A DNA stretch of 64,000 bases from Oasisia sp. SBJ-2009 (GCA_964017155.1 OZ024857.1:7710690-7774689); one strand, 5' to 3'. Counted from the stretch's first letter, positions 1 to 34,250 are shown. The notes: a model not told the origin generated them from the letters alone. Numbers and translations are program-made.

Positions 1-132
1 CCAATGGGTTATTTAGCCTTAGATGTAACATGTAACTTAATCAAACTTACCCCTTTCCACCAAGTTAACTTCAAAGACAGTCATTCTGTCTTCACATTTG
101 ACACTCACCCTACACAGTCACATTCACTCACC

Positions 133-292
133 TTGCACTGTCACAGTCACTCTCCTTGCACTGTCACAGTTACTCACCTTGCACTGTCACCGTCAATCAC
201 CTTGCACTGTCACAGTCACTCACCATGCACTGTCACATTCACTCTCCTTACACTGTCACCGTCACTAACTTTGCACTGTCACAGTCACTCAC

Positions 293-309
<17 letters not shown>
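133..309. repeat. 23-bp minisatellite containing repeated splice-donor sequence
   Basis: Eight head-to-tail copies start near 133, 156, 179, 202, 225, 248, 271 and 294, with consensus TTGCACTGTCACAGTCACTCACC. On the minus strand each unit reads CAAGGTGAGTGACTGTGACAG or a close variant. The exon-intron border of Ig exon 5 is therefore one unit of the array. Confidence 0.9.
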
Positions 310-23413
<23,104 letters not shown>

Positions 23414-23547
23414 GTCTAACTGTCTGCATTAGTTTAGTATCGTCAAATTGGCGAACACAGGAACAGGGAAGTGACCCCACAAGCAACACTTTTGTAAACT
23501 ACCCTGTAGTCATTCGTGGCGCCACTAGTTCTTTTGATGCTATCCGT

Positions 23548-23555
23548 TTATAAAG
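23548..23555 (-). promoter_or_regulatory. TATA-like box upstream of gene 1 exon 1
   Basis: TTTATAAA lies about 135 bp upstream of the gene 1 start codon on the minus strand. The motif is palindromic and short, so strand and function are inference. Confidence 0.25.
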
Positions 23556-23689
23556 CCCACTATGTGGCGCCACTTATTTAGCAATCGGTGTTTATTGTTG
23601 TATGTTTATTTTCCCTGTACATCTTCCTCTCTAGTCTCGCTTAACCGGCTGTCGGCCGGCTGCGGAACTACGCCGAGAAGACAGTCTGG

Positions 23690-24200
23690 TACCATTTATG
23701 GCTTTTGTTTGGTATCCGCGTGGTCAATACAATGCTGCCACCCGTAATATATATTTTTGTTTAAACAACTACAAATTTGTATTTCTATTTATTTTGTGTT
23801 AATATAAGTTTAATTCTGAATAGTTTTTATAATACAGCATTATTTGATAAAAAGATATCCTTATTTAATCGGTATGCTATCCATGTGGGGCTAGACAATG
23901 CTGCCACCTCACGGATACTTGTTAATCCTGCCGTAATTCTTATTTTATAAACAACTGTAAATTTGAATTTTTACTTACTTTTGTGTTAATATAAGTTCAA
24001 TGTTGAATACTTTTCATATGATATTATTATCTTGTAAAAGTATATCGTTATTTTAATTTTTATTTCCTAGTTGGCCTGAGAGCCAATCAGCGTCTCTACC
24101 CTAATCTGGGGTAAGGCTACCCGGATGTAGAAACTTAAGCCCATTAATGTCCCAGGCGGAGTTGAGGGGCTTAAAAGTGCTGCCACCTCACGGAGTCTGG
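23690..24200. repeat. Diverged direct repeats of about 165-170 bp
   Basis: Units start near 23728 and 23897 with AATGCTGCCACC. They contain AAACAACTACAAATTTGTAT and AAACAACTGTAAATTTGAAT, then GTGTTAATATAAGTT. A third partial start is at about 24177 (GTGCTGCCACCTCACGGA). They lie upstream of the gene 1 start exon. Confidence 0.7.
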
Positions 24201-24925
24201 GTAGCCGAGGCTACTTCCTCTCGCGAGGATTCTGTACAAGTAATATGCATTACGTCCATCCAGGACAACAATTTATCACTCGAAATATGTCACAGAAAAG
24301 GTGTATTTTTTGTAAATCTTTCTATCGAAAAGTACATGTATTCGGAACTACTTAAAATTAGAGCATTTCGGATATCTATAATGTGATAGACGCACGAATT
24401 GCAGAGCGAAGCCGAAGACGAATTGCTTCGACACGGTCTATATAATGGTATTTTGGGACATTTATAAGAACACTGTTTAAAAAAAATATTAATCCCTGCG
24501 GTACCAATTTATATATGATACTACTATCATACTAGGACTTTCGGCATCATTTAATTATAGTAATTAAGTCGTTCTGTACGTGATGCGAAAAAGAGTATTA
24601 TAATCCAAAAATGTAACGTTACCATCCATGTGCAGAAAATTACGAGAATGTTACCTAAATCCTACGATGAAGTTACCATGTATCGTTAGATAACGTAAAC
24701 ATGGGAAGCTATCTAGTAACTTTACATGGTAATAGCATGCATCCATATAGAGTTGGGCCAACGTTGATATTACGTATCATTTTAAAATAAAATAATAAGC
24801 AAGTACAATACAAATTAGGCAGAATATGATATTTCATATGTATTACTTAGTGTTACACAAACCTTACTTCTGATTATAGTCTTAATAAAAATTAAGTCAC
24901 AAAATAATAAATTGTAATTAGAAAC
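24200..24925. other. No gene seen
   Basis: AT-rich. At 24390-24435 GCACGAATTGC, GAAGCCGAAG and GAATTGCTTCG form short near-palindromes. Around 24610-24740 ACGTTACC and TTACCATG words recur. Confidence 0.35.
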
Positions 24926-25070
24926 TCGTCATCATCATCATTGTGCAGCCATAGTGTCCAGTGGTTGGTCGAAGGTCTCAGCAAGTTGCTTCCACATCTG
25001 CTTATCTTGCGCTATCCTCTGCCAGATGGAAGGGCCACTGCGTTTTTGTGTGGTAATAATGGGCTTCCAC
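24926..25070 (-). pseudogene. LINE 3' end with ATG-triplet tail
   Basis: The minus-strand frame ends IWQRIAQDKQMWKQLAETF then a stop that overlaps a run of GATGATGATGAC (24928-24941 on the plus strand as TCATCATCATCA). A C-terminal W-x-x-A-x-D-x-x-x-W/R motif directly followed by a triplet tail is typical of RTE-like LINEs. Only the last 40 or so residues remain. Confidence 0.45.
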
Positions 25071-25071
25071 A

Positions 25072-25156
25072 AATCCACGTTAATCGCTAGAGGCGCAAAT
25101 ACGCAACTAGACCCTAGTAGTGTATCAGCGCCTCCAGCGACTAACGTGGATTTGTT
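25072..25156. repeat. Hairpin with about 25-bp imperfect stem
   Basis: CAAATCCACGTTAATCGCT and GAGGCGC on the left pair with GCGCCTC and AGCGACTAACGTGGATTTG on the right around a loop of about 35 nt. It sits just outside the P-like element. Confidence 0.7.
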
Positions 25157-25286
25157 TGCATGTTTTGAACGGTTGTTTATATCATCAAAGAGTTTAAAGT
25201 CAATAAGAGGCGGCACTTCCTATCTGTGCCATAGTGCGCCGAGCGCCGCAGCGCACCAAGCGGCGAGGAAGTGACAGTCCGCAGTG

Positions 25287-25407
25287 ATGGAGAAAGCCGC
25301 TTGGTTGTCCAAGTCGAATGGACATCACTGCGCGGCTCATAAATGCAAGAACAATCGCACGAACAGACGTGATACAATATTTTTAGATTCCTCAGACTCC
25401 CAGACAG
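25287..25407 (+). CDS. THAP-domain N-terminal exon of the P-like element
   Basis: The ATG at 25287 opens 40 codons: MEKAAWLSKSNGHHCAAHKC, then KNNRTNRRDTIFL. It ends at CAGACAG|GTAAAA, a good donor, in phase 1. C-A-A-H-K-C is the first cysteine pair (C-x4-C) of the C2CH THAP zinc finger, followed by the basic stretch and the I-F/F-L position. THAP domains bind the ends of P elements. The second half (C-x2-H and the AVPTF box) would be in the next exon, which I could not find, so this copy is probably dead. Confidence 0.6.
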
Positions 25408-25489
25408 GTAAAAAAGTTGTTTTGGATTTAATATTCAGTTATTATTCTTTGAAATAAATCGAAGCAAACGCGTGATCGATAATTTGGGA

Positions 25490-25740
25490 CTAGGGCTAGG
25501 GTTTTTGCTGTGGGTGCGCCTACTTTATGGAATATGCTTCCTTCTAGTGTGAAAATATTGCTAAATTCCGCCGTCATTTAAAAACATACCTATACAACTT
25601 TGCCTATCCACCATAGCTCTCTGGCGCATCAATCAATCTGTTGACAACTGGATTTGTTTAATGACTGTGAGATCGATTAACCTTTTTTGTTTTGATGCGC
25701 CGGATATAGGCGCAATAAAAGTTAACTAATTATTATTATT
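25490..25740 (+). pseudogene. Short LINE 3' end inserted in the P-like element
   Basis: A frame reads FAVGAPTLWNMLPSSVK, the conserved C-terminal A-P-x-L-W-N-x-L-P motif of CR1/L2-type LINE proteins, followed by a decayed HTYTTLPI (for K-x-Y/H-L-x). About 90 bp later the sequence ends in a TAAATTATTATTATTATG-like tail (25720-25742). It is the last 250 bp of a LINE, read on the plus strand. Confidence 0.6.
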
Positions 25741-25825
25741 ATGTATCATTTAGACTCTTTAAACTTTAAAAAAATACCTCAATCTTAGTCCTGTAATGAT
25801 TGTATGTACATCCAATAACTTTCAG

Positions 25826-26242
25826 ATCATGGTGGACAGTGTCCTTCATCGAGGAACAATGTCGAACTGTAAGGAGGATGCCAACCGACCCAGACCACAC
25901 TTTCCTCATAACCAAAAACCTTGCGGAAGCGAAAGTTGGTCTGCAAGCTCCAACCTCTGTCCTGGCCACCTCGTTGCAGCAGATGGAAACGGTCTACCTC
26001 AACCAAGTAGACAGCGTCCTCTACGGAACAGGTGTGAGAGCAGCTTTTGTATCCCTGCTGCTGAAATGTGTCGATCTCAAGTGGGTGTGTGATTGATGCA
26101 AGTTGCATTCTCGCATTGTGAGATATTGATGGTGAACATCCGGCTGCACCACACTATTCACCAGGTCAATACTACTCTGCGTGACAAGAAGGAGAGAAAG
26201 AACCGATTGACACTCAAGTTCAGCCATTTGTCGTTGTAGCCC
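25826..26242 (+). pseudogene. Coding remnant, possibly C-terminal part of the P-like transposase
   Basis: After a TTTCAG acceptor at 25825 one frame reads RMPTDPDHTFLITKNLAEAK, GLQAPTSVLATSLQQMETVY and LNQVDSVLYGTGVRAAFVSL up to about 26085. A shifted frame then reads VNIRLHHTIHQVN, TTLRDKKERKNRLTLKFSHL and ends at TAG (26240-26242). Codon use and the R-x-R...N-x-x...K-x-K-K pattern suggest former protein; its place inside the element suggests the transposase tail. I cannot name the domain, and the frame does not join directly to the THAP exon. Confidence 0.35.
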
Positions 26243-27014
26243 CTGAAAAAATTGGGCGCTACTATGGGTCAACAAGTAATCAAGACCGAAATAATAGGAA
26301 TGTTATCAAATTCAGTCACCTGTACATTTATGATAGCTAAATTCGTATGATGTATCAGACTTTGATGATGACCAGTTGGATAATGTTCGGGTAGCCGAGA
26401 GCCTTTCTCTGTTGTAAATATCGCAGGCATGTACTAGTGTCGCTGATAATTTTCACTGATAGAAAGAACCCAGCTTATAATATTTTGTCTTTATGGCTGC
26501 AAATGTAGGGGGGGGGGGGGAATTTTATTCATATTAGATTGGACACTATTGCAATGTATCTATTTTTTTACAATGAACAATGAATGTTTTTTTCGTTCAA
26601 ATGCTGCTGTGTGGCCTGCTGTTTGCCATTAGTGTGGGCCACAAAAAAGCATGAATGAAACCCAAATGATACACACGTTGTATCGGCGCAAACAACGGAA
26701 TATACATTGAAAATGTAATATGTCGATTGTCGTTGTCAAGAACTTCTGTGAACAATAAATAAATACATTTTGTTTAACTTTTCTTCATTCTTCTTGAATC
26801 TTTGTGTGTTTTGTGTTTGATAGTTGATATGGCAATCGCCCATCCTTCATTGCTCAAGGAACTCGAATAGCGTGCATACAGCACAGCGCAATACTACCAC
26901 GTGCGTTTATTTACGTTTGTCAGCTTTCTCACCGCTTGGTGCGCTACGGTCGATGAAATAACGCAAACACGACAGAGTGCCGCCTCTTTGCGTTTTACAC
27001 TCTTTGATATCATC

Positions 27015-27189
27015 TTCAATTAGCTATTTACCATGCAGGCGCGTAGCCAGCGATAGTTTGTATGTGGGTATGCCGTAGGCTACGTGTGGTCAATAGACAG
27101 AACAGCATGCCAAATGTGTGAACAGCCAAAAAACGCCATATTGGCACTGAATTCAATCGAACGTCCCGCGACGTTTAACAAGATCTAAC
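27015..27189. other. Between P-like element and LINE
   Basis: Short mixed sequence with nothing recognised. Confidence 0.3.
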
Positions 27190-29395
27190 AAGATTGCCAC
27201 CTAGAGAATCAACTCTAGATGGCAGGTGGACAAGGAAGCCCTTTGGCTTATCGAGAGTCCAACCTATCTAACTAAATGTACCCAGCCCTTCTTAGGTACA
27301 TGTCAATTTTATTTTTAAACATATTAACACTACTAGCACCTACACAATCAGCCGATAATCTGTTCCATTAATTTACTGTTCTTTGTGAAAATGAAAATTT
27401 TCTAATATCTAGTCTACACTGCTTCTTTGCTAATGTAATTCCATGTCCTCTAGTCCTTCTCTCTTCCTTAACTGAGAAAAAAATATTTCTGTCAATATTT
27501 TCATACCCATTCAGTATTTTAAAAACTTCTATCTGATCTCCTCTCAATCTCCTGGTTTCTAGTGTTGTTAATCCACATTCTTTTAGACGCATTTCATAAC
27601 TAATATTCCTGAGTTTTTGTGTCATTTTGGTTGCTCTTCTTTGTACTCTTTCTAGTATATCAATATCCTTCTTGCGATATGGCCTCCATGCCTGTATGCA
27701 ATATTCTAAATGAGGCCTAACTATTGTTTTGTACAGCGGTATTATTAGTTCTTTTTCCTTGTACACTATATTTCGCCTAATTAATCCAAGACTTTGGTTT
27801 CACTTTGCTGCTGCAATTGCACACTGTTCTGATACCTTCATATCAGCACTAATAGTTAACCCTAAGTCCTTTTCCTTTACGGTAGTATTTAGTACAGCAC
27901 CACCCATTGTATATTGTGCATCTTCATTTCCATGTCCTGTGTGGAGGCATTTACACTTCCCATAATTAAACAGCATTTGCCACTTATCAGACCATTCGTT
28001 GAACTTATTTAGATCATCTTGTAATTGCTGTCTATCTGCATCATTTTCAATTTTTCTAAACACTTTTGTATCGTCCGCAAACTTCAACACCTTGCTTGTT
28101 ATATCATCATCTAAATCATTGATATATATTAAGAACAAAATAGGTCCCAATACTGATCCCTGCGGTACTCCACTCAAAACCGATTTCCAGTTTGAAACCT
28201 CCCCATCAACTACCACTCTTTGTCTTCTATCAATGAGCCATTTTTCTATCCAGTTAATCATACCATTGCCTATGCCATGGCCCTTTACTTTAAGTAGTAA
28301 TCTTTGATGTGGCACTTTGTCAGAGGCTTTTTAAAAATCTAAATTTATTATATCTACTGGTGATCCCTCGTCTACCCACTTTGTGACATCTTCCAAAAAA
28401 CATAAGATATTTGTTAAGCATGACCTCGCTTTTAGAAACCCATGTTGAGATGGGTTAATCAAGTTATTTTTAACAAGAAAATCAACCAAGTGATCTTTAA
28501 TTAGTCTTTCTAATAGTTTGCAAACCACCGATGTTAAACTAACTGGTCTATTGTTCTCTGACTTGCTTCTTGATCCTTTTTTAAATAATGGTATGATGTT
28601 TGCTTCTTTCCATGCTAATGGAACTACTCCTTCCTCTATTGACAAATTGAACACTGTTGCAAGTGGTATGCTGATTTGTTCTACAATTTCCAGTAGTAAT
28701 TTGGGAGGAATCCCATCCACCCCAGGTGACTTATTTTCCTTCATATCCCTTATTTTCTTAGCTACCATTTTTGGTGTTACAATTAGTTGTCCTAAATAGT
28801 CTGACTCTCTCCCTTTAAATTTAGTCTCTGGTACTGGTAATGCACTAGTATCTTCCCTGGTGAACACCGAACTAAAGTATTCATTTAGGTTTTCTGCCGT
28901 TAAGAATCCCTCTGTTATTATGTTTCCATCACTACCTTCTAGAGGTCCTACCTTATCCTGAACTTTTTGTTTACTGCGAACATACGCATAAACACTCTTG
29001 CTGTCATGTTTTATATTAAAAGCTAATTTTTGTTCATAGCTTCACTTTGAATTTCTAATTTCAGCTGTAGCTTGGTTAAGTGCTTCTTTATAAATGGCAT
29101 AGTTTTCTTCACTTCCATTATGTCTATATGTCTTCCACATCATTTGCTTGTATTTGATTTTTCTAATGGCTTCTTTTGATAAGTGTTTCTTTTTTGACCG
29201 TTTCCCGTGTTTTTTCAAGGGGACAAATTGTTCGACAATGCAGTCTTTAAGATATTCCAACATTATGTTGCTGTCTTATTCTCCAGTGTGTTATTCCAGT
29301 CTATCTTTGCTAAATGTTTCCTCATGTCCTTATATCTTCCTTTGTGAAAAAAATTTCTGTACCGTATTTTACGATTCTGTTCTCCTTTTACTTTG
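27190..29395 (-). pseudogene. CR1/Jockey-type LINE, copy A: 5'-truncated, few stops
   Basis: On the minus strand the reading starts at about 29390 (FHKGRYKDMRKHLAKIDWNN), passes the linker between endonuclease and RT (KHLSKEAIRKIKYKQMMWK), and gives the RT domain: SPGVDGIPPKLL, NNRPVSLTSVVCKLLERLI, the motif A region (INLDF-stop-KASDKV), VLSGVPQGSVLGPILFLIYI and VLKFADDTKVFR. It ends IVRPHLEYCIQAWRPYRKKD and KFSFSQRTVN. In-frame stops fall near 29042, in motif A at about 28331, and near 27800 and 27367. The endonuclease is missing. The 3' terminus AGATGGCAATCTTGTTAAA is shared by copies B and C. This is an RNA-mediated self-copying element, dead here. Confidence 0.88.
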
Positions 29396-31308
29396 ATGAT
29401 AAAATATATCGTCGACTGTAAGTGTATCGTCGACTGTAAGTGTACATTAATGTAGACATTAATTAATAATAGTCATTATGCTTTCATACTGACGGATATG
29501 TTATACGATATCAATATTTAACTATGTGTGAAGACGTAGCTGTCTCGTATGATGCATACGGCGAGCTGTAGATGATTTTAATTAAACATCCTTTCTGGCA
29601 TCTAGTTGTGTCAGAGCGACCTCTGTCCGATTAGTTAGTGTGTTACCTCATTATACGCAACGCCAATGCGACGCCCGATGAAACGAGCGACGCGCGATGC
29701 GATAGATTATGAAGGTGCGGTATTGAGCATGCGTATGCCAAAACGAGACTTAGGCAGCCATTGGTATTTTATTACAGATGTTTTTGTGTTCAGAGCATAA
29801 TTTTTGCAAAACGAATCTTATTTGTACTATAAACTAATTGTACGGCGGCTAAATGACTAAACAAAAAGAATAGATGGAAAGAGACACCAATCGGCTCTTT
29901 TCAGTGACAGACACGCGACATGTTTGAGATGGCAATCCGTATTTTTGACCTAAAATTCTGTAAGGATTCGTATCAATCCGTATCACTAATGATCTAATCA
30001 AATCGTCTAGTTAACTGGCCTAAGTTATGAAGGCCATTTCAAAACGTATGTGTATGTACTCCCGCTAAAAAGAAGTCAGATATAGATATATATTTTTAAC
30101 TGTGTAGACGCGCAGTTAAAAATAGCGTTGAATTTACCGCCAACGTATTGCACCATGCGCATTGCGCATGCTCGTACATCGTATCTTCAACTCGTAACTA
30201 TTTACGATACGAGAGCTTTACGATCCTTTCCAGATACTCGTTTATCGTATCGTAATTTCGTTGTAAGTTTCTCGTAGGTGCATCGTAAATTTAGATTTAC
30301 GATGCCGCTTCGAGATATATATCCACCCCAGATAAATCTGATCAAGATGATAACAAATACCAACATGTAGATACTTACTATGATGAAACAATAATTAAAC
30401 ACCTAGATGATGAGGCGTTGGCGTTCAACCAGTAATTTCACAACAAGCTTTTTACCATTTATAAATCAACTATTGGAAATTACTCTTACCCAGTGCAAAA
30501 TCGACTTGAAAATTTACTGTGATTTTGATGAGGATTATAGTCGGCCAAGTCGGGGCAAACACTTGGAGGAAAGTCGAAAGGGTGATAGAAGATACACGCA
30601 TATCACGTAAACGTAAAGGAAATGTGCTCAGCTCGTGTGTTACCCCGGCATACACGAAATTTCATTTATTATTCATCATGTGACAAGTGTTGTTTGTAGT
30701 GTAGGTGTAGTAGGTGCATGAAGTGAAATTTAATAAATGCAAGTAGCTGTTTTCGTGGTTTTTCGATGTGCTGGCCAAAACTGGTAGGGTACCGATGATT
30801 TTGCACAAGTGCGAAAAATTCGCCAATTAGCAACTGTTTAAAGGTCGGCATTTCAGTTCAAAAACAAACTGTAATCACGTTATATATATATTCATTGGAC
30901 AGAGGCTACCATATTTAAATGTGGGGGTGATCGTGCAGTGTTATGCGCCTCGCACAATGACACGTCTCGTACACCCGACCGTGACTGTCGCACAGCCTCT
31001 GTACCATAACACGAACCTTCTGGCTATATATTGAAGCCCTCGAAAGGGAAGAACAAGAAATAAAGCTGTTCGCCCGGTTCATTAGATCACCGAAGTCGCC
31101 ATCTTTAAATATGACGTTGCCAGAAATGTGGCAGTAACGGCACGAGAGATGTCGTGTCGTTCACGTAGTCGTGACGTCACAGAGGGCTTGTGTCATCCGG
31201 TTTGGCGCCATCAATACGCCGCGCCGTCCGGCGCTGGCAATTTCTTCAGAGTAATATCTACCGCGTCGCTGTGGGAATTGTGTTTTTGTAGCCAGTGCGG
31301 TGACGGGA
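29396..31308. other. Intergenic DNA, no gene seen
   Basis: At 29405-29446 a 19-bp unit (ATCGTCGACTGTAAGTGTA) occurs twice in tandem. At 30178-30315 TCGTAT, ACGATAC and TCGTAAA words form a palindrome-rich stretch. From 30890 to 31090 the sequence has a TATA-like box (GGCTATATATTGAAG) and AATAAAGCTG, which might be part of a solo LTR, but I see no boundaries. Confidence 0.3.
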
Positions 31309-31458
31309 ATGGGTGCGTTCATTAGTAAGATTTTAGATTTTGCAACGTCCCTTTTATTGTTGTTATTACTACCAAGTGGGGCTAGATATGAGGCAGACGC
31401 CAATCCGCGGTCGTCGACTTATGGCAGCAGCAATATACGACCAGGTCCAACGCCGTGA
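31309..31458 (+). CDS. Small ORF with N-myristoylation-like start and hydrophobic segment (hypothetical)
   Basis: A 49-codon frame starts MGAFISKILDFATS and continues with seven leucines and PSGARYEADANPRS, ending at TGA. M-G-x-x-x-S-K fits the N-myristoylation consensus, and the leucine run could be a membrane or signal segment. It lies in a CpG-rich island-like region (31100-31460). I recognise no family. It may be a first exon, a spurious ORF, or leftover of a mobile element. Confidence 0.2.
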   Translation: MGAFISKILDFATSLLLLLLLPSGARYEADANPRSSTYGSSNIRPGPTP

Positions 31459-31858
31459 AGACTGGCGACGTAGCAAGACAACTAACTAGTTGACAGGGAG
31501 TGATACTTTTTCTTGAGCTTAGCTAATGTGTGAACCGTAACGTGTTAATGTAGTTGGTGACTTAAGCCGATCTTCGATAGGATCAATGACAGTTTAATGT
31601 AGGTTCATGCATCATAACATTTGCGAGTTGATATTATTCATAATGTTCTACAAACTGGAAAGCAGTCAGTACACTTTATCGACCTAGCCTTTCACTATGT
31701 GATTGATCAGAAAGACAACTGAACGAAAATTGTCAATCATATACGTCGATGATTGTGCTTCAAATCATGTACCAACAAAGTGTGATACTAAAATAAGGCA
31801 CATGAAACGAACGTTGTAGATGAAGCCAAAATCATGCGTTCTCGTTGTTATTGACTAA
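31459..31858. other. Intergenic DNA, nothing recognised
   Basis: No coding frame or repeat seen up to the left target duplication of the Harbinger element. Confidence 0.35.
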
Positions 31859-32080
31859 AGGCGTGTTTACACTACGCAACGCGGTTGCATGCAACGTGAG
31901 ACACGGCTGCTTGCAACAGCGTTGCGTAGTGTAACCATGAAATTGCAAGCAGCGGCGTCGCATGAGACCGCTGAATGCAGCGGTCTCTTGGATAGGGAAG
32001 GTTCTATTTCGTGCAACATGTTGCATGGAATTTGTCCAATCACAGCAAAAGGCCTACTCACGTGACACTTGAGACGCCGA
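31859..32080. repeat. Left terminal and subterminal repeats of the Harbinger element
   Basis: GTTGCATGCAACG, GCTTGCAACAGCGTTGCG and ATTGCAAGCAGCGG recur as nested inverted repeats. GACCGCTGAATGCAGCGGTC (31967-31986) is a further perfect stem. The matching right side is at 37395-37537. Confidence 0.85.
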
Positions 32081-32084
32081 TAGC

Positions 32085-32274
32085 ATGGCAGCCACAAAGA
32101 AAACCGATGTTCGGCTGGCAGATGATGACATATTTGTTTTTATTGAGTTGTTTCACGAACATGATTGTTTGTGGAACGTAGGTAGCGTCAACTACCACAA
32201 GAAAGAGCACCGTTTAACGGCACTGTGCGCAATCGCAGCAGAAATGGAAACGAGAACCAACAAAATAATTGGCG
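32085..32274 (+). CDS. MADF-domain protein of the Harbinger element, exon 1
   Basis: The ATG at 32085 opens 63 codons: DIFVFIELFHEHDCLWNVGS, NYHKKEHRLTALCAIAAEME and NKIIGG. The donor GGCG|GTAAGT leaves phase 1. I-x-L-V/F-x-x-x-x-x-L-W-x...Y-K...R-x-x-A-x-x-x-I-A is the first half of the MADF/Myb-SANT domain. In PIF/Harbinger elements the MADF protein binds the element ends and brings the transposase to the nucleus and to DNA. The exon itself is open. The phase fits exon 2 at 35452 exactly. Confidence 0.75.
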
Positions 32275-32419
32275 GTAAGTATTGATGGAATTTATGTTAA
32301 GCGAAGACTACTTGTATTATCGTCCGCCCCTTACAAGTTTGTACTTAGTTAAACAACTTTAAAATAAGAATTACAATGTACGTTGTATTATATTTACATA
32401 TATTATAAACAATAACAAA

Positions 32420-34152
32420 TGGTCTGGGTACATGAAACGTGTAACATGTGTAAGCACACTCCAAAATACAAAGACCTAAAACGAACTATACAGCAACAAC
32501 TAAGATCTGCCTACTGGAACTATGTAAATGAGATTGTCACCTCTACTGATGATGGTACTCAAAAACCTACTAAAACTCCTGCAAAATCTTAAACCCTATA
32601 AAGCCCAAGGACCAGACAACATCCACCCAAGAATTCTAAAAGAGTTAGCTGTTGAAATTACGCCATCACTTACCTTAATCTTTCGTAAATCATATGAAAC
32701 AGGAGAAGTCCCCAAAGACTGGTTAAAAGCAAATGTCTCACCTATCTTCAAACATGGCCAAAAATACCTCGCTTCAAATTACAGACCCATCTCCTTGACA
32801 TGTATAGCATCTAAATTAATGGAACATATCTTAGTTAGTAATATAATGAAACATGCACAGTCACACAACATCCTTTACGACCTTCAACATGGCTTTCGAT
32901 CTCGTGTGTCATGTGAGACACAACTCATCCAGTTCACAAACGACCTAGTCACAAATATGCAATCTGGCGCACAAACGGATGTCATAGTGATGGACTTTTC
33001 TAAAGCATTTGATAAGGTCAGCCATACCAAACTAATTGACAAACTCCATCACTATGGCATCCAAGGCAAAACAAATTCCTGGGTTAAAGCATTTTTAACC
33101 GATCGATCACAAAGAGTACTAATAGAGGGCGAGGCTTCTTCTGAAGTCCTTGTAACATCAGGAGTCCCTCAAGGTTCTGTACTTGGTCCCTGCCTATTCC
33201 TTTTTTACATTAACGACATTCCAGACAATATTACTTCTACAGTTAGACTATTTGCTGATGACACCATAATGTATATAGCTCTTAAGCCTAAGATAAACGC
33301 AGCTGCACTCCAGGAAGACCTTAACACACTCGACAAATGGACCAAAAAATGGAAAATGAGTTTCAACCTTGAAAAGTGCCATGTCATCCCTGTAACAAGA
33401 AATAAAACTATCACTAAGACCCAGTACATTCTCCACGGACAACCACTTCAAACTGGTTCACAAGCTAAATATCTTGGCCTAACCATAACATCTGACCTTC
33501 GGTGGAATGCCCACATAAATAGCATCTCTTCAAAAGCAAATAGATCATTAGGCTTCCTCCGCAGAAATCTAAAAGTCTCATCAATCCAAATAAAAACTCT
33601 TGCTTATTTCACCTTTGTTAGACCTATCCTGGAAAATAGCTGTACTGTCTGGGACCCTTACACCGCTACACAAATAAATAAACTTGAAATGATACAACGC
33701 CGAGCAGCTCGATATGTTTTACATCGCCACCATAATACGTCAAGTGTCACCAATATGCTCCAGTCATTAGGCTGGAGATCCCTAGCAGACCGTAGAAAAG
33801 ATGCAAAACTATGCATGTTATATAAAATATCAAATGACCTAGTGGGCATACCTGCAAATAAATATCTAATTCCTTCAAACACAGTCACTAGAAAGCAACA
33901 TTCCTTGTCTTACGTTATCCCTCACTCCAGATGTAACTACCACTTGTATTCTTTTTTCCCAAATACCATTCGACTTTGGAACTCCCTCCCTCAAAATATT
34001 GTAAATAAAAACAGCCTTGATTCTTTTAAGAGCAATATCCAGACTTTCCATTATTCCACCTTTTAGATATAACTAGTTTTTGTTTGCACGCATTACTTTT
34101 ACATGCACAAATTACGGTTCTGATACACTGCTATGCACCCAAAACGAAAAGA

Positions 34153-34248
<96 letters not shown>

Positions 34249-34250
34249 TG
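32420..34250 (+). pseudogene. Jockey/CR1-type LINE inserted in the Harbinger element
   Basis: Upstream frame 32420-32590 reads PKYKDLKRTIQQQLRSAYWN. Then a break (apparent internal deletion) leads to an open 512-codon frame (32528-34066). In that frame: QGPDNIHPRILKEL (about residue 33), YRPISLTCIASKLMEHI (85), motif A DFSKAFDKVSH (155), GVPQGSVLGPCLFLFYI (211), active site FADDTIMY (241), KYLGLTITSDLRWNAHI (312), C-terminus FFPNTIRLWNSLPQN. It copies RNA into DNA. The RT is intact, but the endonuclease and 5' part are gone. The 3' tail is the TA tract at 34154-34246. It lies in the MADF intron. Confidence 0.88.
34154..34246. repeat. TA microsatellite, LINE tail
   Basis: About 45 TA units directly after the LINE 3' end, so probably its expanded tail. 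Confidence 0.9.

Larger units (their letters stand above)
25187..27006 (+). mobile_element. P-like DNA transposon, internally deleted, with 8-bp target duplication
   Basis: The left terminus AAAGAGTTTAAA followed by AAGAGGCGGCACT and the right terminus AGTGCCGCCTCTTTGCG followed by TACACTCTTTG are imperfect inverted repeats. ATATCATC flanks both ends exactly (25179-25186 and 27007-27014), an 8-bp target-site duplication. P elements duplicate 8 bp and their transposases start with a THAP zinc finger; a THAP-like first exon lies 100 bp inside the left end. At 1.82 kb it is too short for a full P transposase with introns, so it looks like a deletion derivative. A LINE fragment sits in its first intron. 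Confidence 0.7.

Noticed and set aside
28518..28799. Plus-strand frames over the LINE at 27190-29395 and minus-strand frames over the RTE at 47920-51051
   Set aside because: Shadows of the real coding strand. The RT motifs are on the opposite strand in each case.
30890..31090. Possible solo LTR with TATA-like and AATAAA signals
   Set aside because: No definable ends, no target duplication and no second copy in the window. Mentioned only as part of the intergenic description.
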